Below are positions 1 to 11,284 of a stretch of 64,000 bases of DNA, in pieces. The number at the start of each line of letters is the position of its first letter. Within the stretch, counting starts at the first letter, position 1. This DNA is from Isoetes taiwanensis (lineage: Eukaryota > Streptophyta > Lycopodiopsida > Isoetales > Isoetaceae): NCBI GenBank assembly GCA_021234155.1, contig JAJEKV010000004.1:25897831-25961830 (forward strand), read 5' to 3'. Below the pieces are notes generated by a model. It did not search any database and was not told where the DNA came from. It was given only the letters and a program-made list of their open reading frames with translations. A program made the translations under genes and the position numbers.

Positions 1-59
1 TTTAAGGTTAGTAGTCCCGGTTTTTGGATTGAATGGTTTTTGATTGAATGATTTAGTGT

Positions 60-405
60 AGATTTCAATTTTTTTCTATCTCTTTCCTTCTTTTTTTTCT
101 TCTTCTTGTTTCTTCATTCTTCTTCTTTTCCTTCTTTCCTCATTTCTTTCTTCGATTCTTCCCTCATTTCACTCTTCCATTCTTCCATTCTTCTATCTTC
201 TTCCATTTCATTCTCTTATTTCTTCCATTCTTCTCTTTCTTCCCCTAATTTCTTTTTTCTCCTCTTTTCCCTTCTCTTCTTTCTCCCACCCTTCTCTTCT
301 TCTTTGATTCATTCATTTTTTTTTTTTTCTTGTTTTACTATTTCTTCATCTTCTTTTTTTTTTTTTTTTTCTTCTTCTTGATCTTTTTTTCGTTGTTCTT
401 ATTCT
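60..405. repeat. Pyrimidine-rich (TTC/CT) low-complexity tract
   Basis: Almost uninterrupted T and C in short TTC, CTT and TTTC runs for about 350 bases. An open frame here is rich in Ser, Phe and Leu, which is what this composition produces by chance, so I do not call a gene. Confidence 0.85.
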
Positions 406-429
406 TCTAACTCTTTGTTGCTTTCTATT

Positions 430-640
430 TCGATTTGGACCCGTCGGGGATCTTGTTACGTCGCGGCGTCGAGTCACGTCCGAAGTCCGCGCCTCGTCCG
501 CGTCTGCGTGGCGTCAGGTGCGACGTCTGCCGACATCGCATGCGACGCGCCGCGTCGCATGCGGCGATGTCTCGACAGCGTGCGTCGCGACGTCCGTCGC
601 GGCGCCGTCGACGCGTCGCTATAGGCGTCGCTAAATGGCC
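430..640. other. CpG-dense GC-rich patch
   Basis: About 200 bases with very frequent CG dinucleotides built from reiterated cgtcg, gcgtc and gcatgcg words, abruptly bounded by AT-rich DNA. CpG is depleted in the surrounding repeats, so this patch is either young or protected from methylation-driven decay. No convincing reading frame. It could be part of a transposable element terminus or a small CpG island. The function is unknown. Confidence 0.5.
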
Positions 641-1049
641 TTTCTCTCTGTTGTGGTATTCGACCTTGGATTAGTCCCCCTACCAAAGATATTTGGGAAC
701 TTAGATTTGTTTCTTCTATATCGGTTGGTTGAAGATCTACTTCAACCGGTTGAAAGAATTTGACACTTGTTTTGTAGATCATTCCTTACACCTACAATGC
801 ATACAAAATTATTAGTATATCATGTGAAAGCTTAAGCAGATTACCTAAGTTATGTACATACGGCTGTATTGCAAAAGCTCTACAACATACAACATCTAAG
901 CATAATTGTATTACCTAAGTTAGATACATACGAAGATGTGCCCGTGTCCTCGACTTGTTTGCTATCGATGTACCAAAGACACTCGTCTTGTACCCCACCT
1001 TCATCATCTTCACTAGATTCTTCTATTATTGTGAATCTCTTCAACGCTT

Positions 1050-1720
1050 TGTGATGCTAGGCTTCTTAATTAGCAAGCAACCTCTATTGCAAAAAGCCAT
1101 AAACTATCAATGTCTTCACCATATTGAGAATTTATGCATTTCACTCTTGTGTCATTGTATGCACGAGAAGTATCAAATTGATGCTCTTGGACATAAGTGG
1201 TAAAGTCATTTGCATTCTTCAAGCCTACAAACCCGGTCAAATAGCCAACACAAATCTTTGTCTTCACCCGTTAGCACAGGATGCCATCTTGGTATGCGCA
1301 AGAGCAACCCTCATTGAAGATACATTTGAAAGGAAGGTCGATAATCATAACACATCTATTTCCATATTACGGATACTTGAGGAGTGGAATATCAAAGGGA
1401 AAAGAAATATATACATCCCATCATTGACCTCTAAGAAGAGGGTCCAACATCTATTGCCACCATAAATGAATCTAAATCTTGGTATGCCTTGCTCATACAA
1501 CTTGTCTACAATGGTCATCGGAACATCCAAGGGAAGATCGACCAAGCGATAAAATCCCAATGGTTGGAACACCGATTACAACAATGATTTCGACAATGGG
1601 CGACAAAGAAGACTCCATCGGGTAATTGATTGGCACTTGAGTGCCATTATAATCAACGGGTGCTGATTTACAATAGTAACCCAAAATGCCTTGGAGATCA
1701 AATATAATAAGCCACATAAG
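1050..1720 (-). other. Weak coding-like remnants, C-terminal side of decayed minus-strand gene
   Basis: Two overlapping minus-strand open stretches (about 1493-1717 and 1345-1572) read through plausible protein text, such as LPLDVPMTIVDKLYEQ and WTLFLEVNDGMYIF, with a frame change between them. They lie downstream, in the same orientation, of the Ulp1-like remnant at 2.1-2.9 kb and may be the end of the same dead gene. No family could be assigned. From 641 to 1050 I see nothing supportable. Confidence 0.2.
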
Positions 1721-2129
1721 TAATCCAGGCGCTTAGGTTAACCATACATCTAACCTGACCAAGCCTAAGGATAAGACAGAAAGTCTAAACTAATTCTAGT
1801 TTTTAACCCTTGATAGAAATTAAAGCGTTGCAAACAATTTCTTATTCAAATAAATTTCAAAGTACAATAGTCAATTAGCTTTAAATTCCATAAGTTGGAA
1901 TGAGTTTAACTACCACTCTTTTGTCGGGCCCGGTGACAACTTGTTTTGTCTCATCTCTTCTTCTCAAACCATATTCAATCATGGCTTTTATTAATACATT
2001 TCTTACGCCAAGTGCAAAATCCTTGTCGAACCATGTTGATGAAAAACAACAAACACAAAATTAAGATCCGCTATAATAAAACATCCCAAAAGATTTATGT
2101 GAAATATAAGAACAACTCACCATGCTTTT

Positions 2130-2890
2130 AGAATTCACTTGGGCATCCACAAAAGCTTGCATAAAGGCCATCACATAAAGACCGCACTTACATTATCGTT
2201 TGTTGTTGTGGAACCTCCGAATAGTTTCCTTCTTCAACGTGCATTCTTCACATATAATTCAACTCACGTGAGCTAGAGTTGGTTAGATATGTGATGACAT
2301 CCTTATAAAGCTGCATACACAAATGAGAACATGCAACTAAGATTTAAGCAAGCAAAGCAGTGGTACATATCTTGAAAGAAAATGCTCACATATTTAGGAG
2401 TTTGCTTTTCCAATTTGTATACCGGTCATGGAGTTCAACACAATAATTGCAGGAGAAGCCATTGAGGTGAATGCGCAATTTTTGCGAACTCTAAAACAAA
2501 AATCACCAAAACATGATGGGCGGGGTCCTCAACTTGAACTGGAACCATAATATCTTGGCATTTACTAACAACAATGCCTTGTAGCCCTTTCTCAACCGCA
2601 CTTACCTTTGTTGTCCCATACTATTAGCATCCGGGGCTAATCTTTTTTTAAATCTTTGCCCGATAAGTCAAAAGTTTTACGAAGGGAAGAAAAAAGACAT
2701 CTAGCCATTTGGATGTCAATGTCTTTGCTCACATACCTTCCGAATATGTCTAAATGTCCATTAGACATGTGCCTATCTTTAAACAATGTCTCCACACAAT
2801 ATTTTCGTGATCTTAATCGAGGTTCAGCTTGGAGCGGATAGAATGGAACCATTATGCGAAGGTTATCCATGTCACTTTGCAAAACCAAGC
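2130..2890 (-). pseudogene. Ulp1-like (C48-type) cysteine protease remnant
   Basis: On the minus strand, in order, the text reads: a segment with GRYVSKDIDIQMARCLF (about 2640-2890); CQDIMVPVQVEDPAHHVLVI (about 2490-2570); LRIHLNGFSCNYCVELHD just below it; then KCGLYVMAFMQAFVDAQVN (about 2135-2200). The last resembles the catalytic cysteine block of Ulp1 or SUMO-protease folds (D/N-C-G-hydrophobic), and the HHVLV segment sits where the catalytic histidine block would be. These pieces lie in different frames with stops between them, so the gene is dead or has unrecognised introns. Ulp1-like domains are often carried by plant transposons, including some Mutator-like and CACTA elements. The transposon origin here is inference. 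No terminal repeats were found. Confidence 0.45.
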
Positions 2891-4278
2891 ATCAATGGTA
2901 ACTAGCATAAAACACATATTTACTAATCCAATTACACTTCACGATTTGCTCAACCGATGTCCGCTTCTAGTTCTCTTAGCTGGCAGCGACACCTTTGTAT
3001 CTTTTCTTTTTCTTGACTCTTTCTAGTTCACACCACTATACATATAGATTTCTATCCTCGAGATTCCTCCTTCTCTTGCTTCACCACAACCACCGCTTCA
3101 TATACGTAGCCACATTCTCCACTAAAATTTCTTGATTACCGGTTGTATATGTTCTGTCTTACATGATTCTTCAATCTTTTTCGATTGTAGTTCCAACTAA
3201 AACCATAGATCCACTAGTTTCCTCTGTTTTTGAATAATAAAATGTATGAACATGCAATAACTAAATGCAATAAGTAGTTTTGACTTACCACTTGAAAAAC
3301 ATTTCAAGTTCGGTCCGATGATGTGGCATTGGCTTTAGAATTGGTACCTTCGCACCTTATGCGCAATCTGTTTTCTTTGGAGTGTCGAAGACCTCTACAA
3401 TAATATCTTTTTTCTTTAGAGTGTCAGAGAGACACGGCTTCATTGTTCTCCTCGCTCGCTGGTTCCAGTACTACAAGATAACTCATTGTCAACAACAGCA
3501 TAAACATCAAGAAAATGTAGAAATTAAACTAATATGGACACACACCTGTGTTGCCACATTCAGCCCTTTGCTTCAGGAGCTCAATTTGTTGTGCATATGA
3601 AGCTACAATTGTAGCTTTGCTTGTGACAACTGTATCTATTATTAAAAAAATGAGCTCAATTTGCTTCCTTATAAAATCCAGCAAATTCATTTAAAACTAA
3701 TTACTTACTTGATGTTCCTTTTCCTCCTCTCTCATGCTCTTGCTACAAATGTGTTCAATGTGTTCAGAGGGTGACCTAGATGTGGGCCGGGGTTGACTTA
3801 TCATGCTTCCCTCCATAATAATCATCTACACAACTTGAAAAATCAAGTGTCTTTGGGGAGGATCTACTGTTCTTCTTGGCATCCGCATCACGAGGTGAAA
3901 TTGAAATACATATGAAAATACCATAACCACATATCACATACCTTTCTCGGCTTCTTTATACTACCCATGTCACCTGCAAGAATGAAAGCATTACCAATAA
4001 TAACTAGATGGTAAGAAAGAAATGTACAATCCGGAAAAGCAATGTACAATCCAATTCCAAATGTACTCCATGTATACGTATTGCGAGGAACTATGTACGT
4101 TTTATGTACCCACATCAAATGTAGAAAGCTTCCTAGAAAAAAATTCATAAATGCATTCCATGTAGTTGTATTAGATATATTAGATATATGTATTTGGAGC
4201 CAAATGTAGAAAAAGCTAATTGAAAAATTGTAATTGCATTAAAATGTATCATAGAGTCAAGATGTATCAAAATGTCCC

Positions 4279-5552
4279 TCAACTCCAAAATCTTTGTGTC
4301 CCCCTCCTTAATTGCTCTCTTTTTTTGAAGACCTTAAATTGAGTTCGAAATCTAGCTGCCTCAACTTCGGATGCTTTTGCTTCCACTTCCTTGCTAAGCT
4401 CATTTAGATCCCCGCCCCCGCTTGCTCTTACAAGCATTGCATCCTCCACCTTCCATTTTATGTGCTCAAACTTCATAGCACTACTGGTCACTTCCATCCA
4501 TCTGTTTGTTGAAATGCCTCCAACTCGACATCAGATTCAAGTAATTAGTCTCGGCCTCATGGACTAGCTTAGAATATCTTGCCCTTTCCCCTTCCTATGC
4601 TTCAAAGTCTCGTATATAGTTTGCGATCCTAAATCTCCTAAATTCTGCATCTCCTTACATATGCTTTCCTTCAAAGAGGATCCGCTCTCAAGAAATACAT
4701 TCAAACTGTCCGGATCCTCTTTTTTGTAGAAAGTATCATAGGACTTGTGGCCCTTGGCATTCTTTGGACTTGATCATATACAACTTCATCAAAACCTCGG
4801 TTCTTTGACCTTGCTTTTAGGCGTAGCTGTTTTTAACATCATCCCAATCAACTGATTCACCTTTTTAAGTGTAAGGCAAATGCTCTAGCAAAATGAGGGG
4901 GAACATAGTGATTACGTACATCTTTCCTACGAATGCAAACTCATACCACTTAAAAATTTCTTTTGGTCTTCCAACTTCACCGACTCATCCTTGTACCCGT
5001 GTACGGTAGGTTCCTTAGATCCCCAAACTTACGTCACTAAAGAGTTGTACTCTCTGCAAATTTTTCCTTGAATTTCATATTAGCGGATCCCTTGCAAAAA
5101 TCATGTGTCCTCCTTCTTGCGGCCGGGGACTTCGGACTTCAAATGTGTCCCCGCTTTGGAAGCCACAGGAGATTTTCGGACCGATAAAGGGGCAGCACTC
5201 TTTTTGGTGTCTTTGCCATTGTCTATACACGCAATGCAACAAGAAATATCTTTTAATTGTCCTAAAGGTGCAACAATCTGAGCTTGCACATGTAAACAAA
5301 ACCTAAAGTAATAAATTAAAAAGCGAAAAGAAAAAAACTAGGGAAGAAGACGATTGTACCTTTGATTTGTTGAGAATGGCCAAGCGACTTTGGAAGAGCG
5401 TCTTTTAGTAAACTTGCAAAGAGATCGAGGTGCGGATCGCGAGGGGTAAAAGCAGAGAGATCAAATGACAAAGAAACAAGAACGGGGAAGAAAGAATTGG
5501 AGGGAATTTTCGATATGCCTATTTTCGGTCGAAAAAAAAAACCAAAATTCAC
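4279..5552 (-). pseudogene. Decayed N-terminal exons of unidentified minus-strand gene (coiled-coil, Lys/Ser-rich)
   Basis: Minus-strand pieces upstream of the Ulp1-like remnant. A possible first exon at 5316-5552 contains HLDLFASLLKDALPKSLG and meets a GT donor-like step near 5360. A basic Lys/Ser-rich stretch at 5101-5289 contains KKSAAPLSVRKSPVASKAG. A helical, charged segment at 4279-4497 contains LNELSKEVEAKASEVEAARF and looks like a coiled coil. They share orientation and order with the protease remnant and may form one gene of about 4.5 kb, now interrupted by stops. I do not recognise the family. Confidence 0.3.
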
Positions 5553-5559
5553 GGTAATT

Positions 5560-7445
5560 ATTATACATTTCTAAAAATGTATATGTATTAAAATGACCCA
5601 ATATTTTATCACCCTAACGTGCTTTTAGCCATTAGCTAATTTCTTACATGCTTGGCTTTTCATATTTAAAAGTCTCAAGGCCAAAATAACATGTACATTT
5701 CTCGATGAAAGTAAACACTCTAATCATTCCTTTATACACATTATATAGTACATTTCGTGATGCCATAATTTAAGGATAGTAAGAAATGAAACTTGGTGCA
5801 CAGCCAGAAGGTGGCTTTGGCCATCAAAACTGGTGGTACATAGCATCCTATCTAAGAGCATATATGAAGTTATTTTTAGCCTGCTCATCAACCTTCTTTG
5901 GAGGATTTTAATTGTCTGCCTTTCGTTTCTGCAGATATAATCTCCATGTTATGAACAATCTCCATGTTATGGCATCCAGTACCAGGCTAACAAATGCTAG
6001 CATTACAACAACAGTGGTATAAGCATGTCGCATTTTTTCTCCGATCGTAGGATGTTAAACCCTTCACATATCCAATGGTGTAGTGTTATATGTTCCTGCA
6101 TTTATGATCCTTGTTGGGTCTTACAATGACATAATCTGTTATACGAAAAAAAAACATTTGAATGATATCATCATCAAGGAGTTTCAAAAACAGTAATATC
6201 CTAACTTGCAATGTCGCCAAGCAAAATGGAAGCTCCGATGTTGCGATGTTCGTGGATAATGGGTTTTGGACCTTCGAAACTTCCATAGCCTATTTTTGAC
6301 AGTCTTGTAAAAATACAAGGAAGATTAGCATGCAAAAAGCGTCGCCAAATCTAACAACTAAGTGGTGCATAACATAAAACCTTGCAAATGAGATTCCCTT
6401 CTCAGCTCAATATAGACAATTTTGTCATAGTGCGTAGTTCTTCAAAACGGTGCCCGATGATGACGGGCTACGTAGAAGTATGCAAGGGTTTTTGAAATTC
6501 ATAGACATGATAATGTAGGGCATAGCAGCTGCATGTGTTCAAGACAATGACAATGTTAGCAAACGTAGGGGTGTGTGTTAATATGAATAATATGTGGCAC
6601 AATAATTATGTTTGCTTGTGGAGTAAAGATCTATAAGCGGTATGTCAGTATGCGATGTTCTGATGCCCCTATAAAGATGTGCAAATCCTACAATAATGGT
6701 TCATTTAAACTCAGCCAAACTTGAAGAGTGAAAACTTCGCAGACATGTAGTGGCAAATGGTATATAGGCAGAACTATCTTTACCCCAAATATCCAAATAT
6801 ATTTAACCTTTGATTGATAATTCTGGACTCATAAAAAAATAACATGTCATTCCAAAGATGTTAACCTTTCGATCACCTTTAGATCGTTGATCATAAATGG
6901 AGATGACAACATATCTCTCAACATATCTCTAATAGCAGAAATATCAAACACATGAAATACGCCTTTGAAATACCAAGTCTCCAGAAACATAAACCCTATA
7001 AATCGAAGTATATCTGGATCAAATACATATTATCTATCCAAAGTAAGCCAAATGCAGCACAACTTTAAAGAAGTTACACATTACAATTACAAAAAAAATT
7101 GATGACCTCAACTTAATCAAAAACTCCATTGAAGCGCATAAGATAAACAATGCCTCTAACAAACATGTAAGCGATATGGACGCTTTCTAGAACTTTTGTA
7201 TTCATATAGACTCCCCTATACTTCATGCAGATTAAAATAATCCACAAAGCATAGATTAGATCATTCCTCGTAGGATCTGTAATTGGCAAAGATTGGCCAA
7301 ACAAATTGTTCATTAGACAAAAGGACCTTTAGTATAGCATAGAATATATCAGGACATTATAACCATGTGTCTGACAACAAATTGTTCACTTGGAATTTTT
7401 GGAAGAAAGAATAGCCACCAATATAATATACAATATATCAGGCAT
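5560..7445. other. AT-rich spacer, no gene recognised
   Basis: AT-rich sequence with scattered short open frames on both strands. None has a family motif or a run of consistent codon use. A minus-strand frame at 6086-6286 (beginning MEVSKVQNPLSTN) is the longest protein-like piece, but I cannot assign it. Confidence 0.5.
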
Positions 7446-7451
7446 CATTTC

Positions 7452-7975
7452 TTAGGCATGTCTAGGTTCCAAAATTGCAATCTCCTTCACCACTTGAGAC
7501 TTATCTTGATTGAACTAGTCATCCTTCAACGGAATAAGCATGTAGCGGGCTGGATTCCTTATAAGGAAACACTACTGTTAGGAATGAATCTACTCTTGCC
7601 TTTTGTGTCTTAAAAGGCGTTGAGGAAACGAAGCAGCTTGCTCCTTTAGATTCCATATACTGCTTCATAACTGAGATATTTGAATAGCCGAGCAAAACAT
7701 CTCCCAGCAACTATCAACAAACTTATCTACTATCAGCAAACTTAATTTCAAAACACACACATTCAACATGCATAAATGGCATAAACGTGATATAGTCTTC
7801 ATAGACTTACTACAAATTTACATGTTCTAGTTAGATAACACAACCATAATACAAACATCGTTTATGTCCTCCAGCATGTCTCTGATTATCTTTACGACTG
7901 CCTCAGCATTATGTAATGTGAGGATCCGAACAACAATTTGGAATCTGTGCAACCAAAGGAACAGTGCAAGGTTAC
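7452..7975 (-). pseudogene. MO25: MO25-like (CAB39/Hym) scaffold protein, decayed fragment
   Basis: MO25 is an armadillo-like scaffold that activates STE20/STRAD-class kinases. Three minus-strand segments match its C-terminal half in order. LLGDVLLGYSNISVMKQYM (near 7650-7710) fits the helix written LLGDxLLxxSNxxVMxxY in MO25. SKLLRFLNAF (near 7610-7645, another frame) fits the following SKLLRF block. DKSQVVKEIAILEPRHA then stop (7452-7502) fits the protein end. A fourth piece, NAEAVVKIIRDMLED (about 7868-7975), may correspond to the earlier SDAxATFKELL region. The helices between VMKQYM and SKLLRF are missing, frames change, and TAG interrupts the last block. This is a pseudogene fragment, partly intronless in its last part. 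Identity rests on short matches, so confidence is moderate. Confidence 0.6.
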
Positions 7976-8373
7976 AAAGGAGAAGAGCTGTACAGAGGAG
8001 CAAACGAAGGAACAAATTTATGAGAATACAAAGGGCAAGGCTAAAGTGAATAAATTCTTTGCCCAAATTTAAGCATATCATGGCCAATTTTCCATGGGAA
8101 AAAATGAGACAAAAAGCAAAACGTTAACCAACACATCCCAGGTAAAGAGCTTACAAAAACAGCCTGAATCTTACCCTGAATCGATTTACGAATTGCAAGA
8201 GCAGGGTTAACTTGCTTTATAGTAAACGTTTACAACCTAAGAAGTTTACTCGATTGTCCTCGCTCTTCTCCACCAGATAAGCATTATATGAGATAATAGA
8301 AGCATGGCAAATAATATATGGTTTAGGAGTACCTGCTCCAGCAATTTCTCTGGAAATCAAAGTGCCTAATGAT

Positions 8374-8730
8374 CGCATCGATCCGAGACATCGGATCGCC
8401 ATTCTAGAATGGGGACGAGCATGCATGTCTTGCATGCATCGCGGCGGCGATGCGTTTGGGTTGGGAGTTAAGCTATTTGGTAGCGTTTACGCATCCACGC
8501 CTCATCGGCGCTTCCTCTTCTCTCGGCGATTACCTTATTCTCTTTGAATTTGTTTCGAGCGGGGGAGGGCTTCTTCCTGCTGGTTTAGCCAATTTAAGCG
8601 TTTCTTTTCATGCTATTCTTTTAGGCCTTTGGCCTTCGTCCTGTGACCTTCGTCCTCGATCCTGGTTTGTAAGGAAGTTCTCACGGTAGTCGGGCGGTTT
8701 GTTGGTTTCTTGCGAGTCCCATTCTAGAAT
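8374..8730 (+). repeat. Dispersed repeat family, copy 1 (tandem with copy 2)
   Basis: Starts cgcatcgatccgagacatcg and ends with a 39-base segment containing gggcggtttgttggtttctt (8692-8730). The first about 190 bases align with the start of the next unit at 8731, including the gcatgcatgtcttgcatgca word and the cttcctcttctctcggcg block. Translated frames here are poorly conserved between copies, so it is non-coding repeat DNA or a promoter-like unit, not a gene. Confidence 0.75.
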
Positions 8731-9414
8731 CGCATCGATCCGAGACATCGGATCGCCATTCTAGAATGGGATGAGCATGCATGTCTTGCATGCATGCGGG
8801 CGGCGCATGCGTTTGGTTGGGAGTTCGCTATTTCAGGCCAGCGTTCTGCATCCACGTCTCATGGCACTTCCTCTTCTCTCGGCGTACCTTATTCTCTTTG
8901 AACCCTCCCTCCCCTTCTTTGTTTATTGTATTGTGCACAATTACGTTTTATCATGTTCTTCCACCCGGTTGGGTGATGCTTTTTCCACCGGCCTGGGTGA
9001 TGCTATTCTCGGTATGTTTGTGTTGTCTCGTTTGTTGTGTTGGTGATGTGCGCATGTGGGTTGGCGGCGGCATTGTTTCGACTTCTCCATGCGGGGGGTT
9101 TTGGGAGCGATTTCTATGCCTTCACGTTTGTCTAAGCCCCTTCGAGGAGCTTTATCACTAGGGTTTTTCCTCGAAACCAAAGGGCGGGTTTTAATCCGTT
9201 GATAAGCTTTCGGCGGTACATCAACCACTCATCTATTAGCATTGTATTTTTTTGGGGTCCAAGTGTTATAATTGGATTTCCCTTTATTTTTCGTGGGTAG
9301 TTAAGCGTGTGCGGCTACCCACTCATCCCCATTATTGTAGAAAATCTCTTTGAGATGAATGAGAAGCCTATCTATGGGCGGTTTGTTGGTTTCTTGCGAG
9401 TCCCATTCTAGAAT
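8731..9414 (+). repeat. Dispersed repeat family, copy 2
   Basis: Begins with the same cgcatcgatccgagacatcg start as copy 1, runs longer, and ends with the same 39-base segment (9376-9414), so the 39-mer marks unit boundaries. A diverged inverted copy lies at about 43250-43790, sharing the gggagttcgctattt and accttattctctttg words, the agggtttttc block and the attgtattttttt-ggggtccaag block. A weaker resemblance to the last blocks is seen near 22860-22960. Confidence 0.75.
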
Positions 9415-10660
9415 GTGGCTGATTTTAAACTACACTAAGTGCATGACAATTGCAAACAAGATACAACTTGCTGACGAAAATCCTTGGACATTGAGAATAT
9501 TTCAAGAAAAGCATAAAGCTACATGTTAGACATCCGATCTTTTGCACACAAGAGAAACATGTTTTATTTATGCCCGCACAAATCAACCTAAAATTTTTCA
9601 CTAAAATCTTCAAGTTGGTACTAGAAATCCCTTTACCGTAAGCCTACCCAATTCCCGGAATTCTTTTCATAAATGCAGGTGCCTTCTCACCAAGCCCAAT
9701 CCGCTTTACCTTCAAAAATGGGGCTGCTCATGTGCTTATGCTCCTCCAAAGTGATAAGATAACCTCTTTTCAAGCTCTAATAGATGAATGATTCAATGTT
9801 CAAAAATGCAAGAGATAAGAATAATTGAAGTCTTGAATCTCAGCACCACAATTCAAGAGAAACATCATTGTGCTGTATTTACAAAAAGAATAGCCAGTTG
9901 TTGCAGAGATAGCTTAAAAACATCCTATAAAGCCAAATATCAATTCCAAAAATGGGTCCTTGAAACTCAGCCAAGAGTAATGCGTCTATCTCTTCCACAT
10001 CTGTGCCCTAAACATAGAGTCATGGATACTCAGAAGGCCTAAAAAAGAACGATTTAAAATCAAACTCTTTTACATCCATACCACGGGATATGGCACAATT
10101 CATTTGAAGCATTTCGGCAATGAAGGGCAGAAAATCATTCAACAATGCATGACAGGACTCCAGAAATAATATATTATGCTCTAGACTTATTTTTCCAGCT
10201 CAAGAAACCTGGAACTTGCTGGAAAAAATGCACACAAAGAAAAAGATGACCACACACAGGTGATAAGATCTCTACAAAAATGCATAACCATAGAAGCTTA
10301 CCTTTCGAACAAAACACAAACCCTCCATTTCAACTTTACCAAAATACTCAGATTAAAGCAATGCTCCGCCAATCCTCTGGCACGATCCTCCAGAGTGAAA
10401 ATGGTCGCGATGAAGCTCTGGTGCTGCTTTGCCACATATAAAAATGCAGTTTGAACACAGAAGAATGATGGAATATAGGAAAGCTAGGGAGGTAATCCAT
10501 CCAAATAATTAGCCGGTAGGTATATAAAGCAAGGCAGCCGTAACGGACAATTTTCAAGAGTTGGAAAATCTAGAAATCGTATTTATACATCCAGGAGCCG
10601 AGCTGATCATTTCAATCATCCTGCCATACCTCCTCCAAGCAAGGAGCACCGGTTAGCCGG
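9415..10660. other. Spacer, no gene recognised
   Basis: AT-rich sequence with short open frames on both strands that lack any recognisable motif. No RNA gene or repeat structure was identified by eye. Confidence 0.4.
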
Positions 10661-10669
10661 TTTCCAGAG

Positions 10670-10800
10670 TCTCTGCCAAGCTACACAATCGAACGACAAT
10701 TTACAGCCAACAATGGGTTTGGAGCAGTTTGTGGCATATTCTGGGCATATATGATTTGGCCCCTTAGGGGCAACCAAAAACGAGTATTTTTTACGAGCAG
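10670..10800 (-). repeat. Dispersed repeat, inverted relative to the copy at 37.1 kb
   Basis: The minus strand reads ggttgcccctaaggggc, then catatatgcccagaatatgcca, aaacccattgttgg, and finally an accggctaaccggtg block. The plus strand at 37097-37280 has the same blocks in the same order. The palindromic core ttgcccctaaggggcaa is the most conserved part. Function unknown; probably a small mobile element fragment. Confidence 0.65.
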
Positions 10801-11284
10801 TTGAAAAAACGAAAAAAATGCGCTGCCAGAAATTTTTCTCATAAAAGGATGCAAAAAGTAGATTAAAGGAGTTACATTCAAACATGAAATTACATTGGTG
10901 GTCGGAAAAACATGCTCTAATAGGGAAATTATAGCTAGTCTAACAACCTCTTATAGAACTAAATCAACCTACATAGAAACCTGCTCACAAAAGCTTCAAC
11001 CAAAAAACTTGGAAACATTAGAGACATCAAACAACCAGTTGAACATGCTCCTAAGCTGTTATCTTCCAAAATCGTAGTAGGATGTCCAAGAACAACAAAT
11101 TCTTCAAGATGCAGTTAGGGTTTTGCTAGAAATAATTTTTTGGCCAGCCGGGAAAAAAAAAGTATGCAAAAAACAATGATGCTTGTTCACTCGTTTTTCC
11201 TTATTCTTGGAAAAAAAACATTTTTACAACGTTTTTTTTTTGCTCACACTATCTCCCCCCGATTGGGGTTATTTAAAAAAAAAA

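Noticed and set aside
106-381. Open frame of 91 codons in the pyrimidine tract
   Set aside because: Ser/Phe/Leu-only composition follows from TTC/CTT repeats; no gene.
8771-9228. Several open frames, 90-126 codons, in the dispersed repeat
   Set aside because: Frames are not conserved in the other copies.
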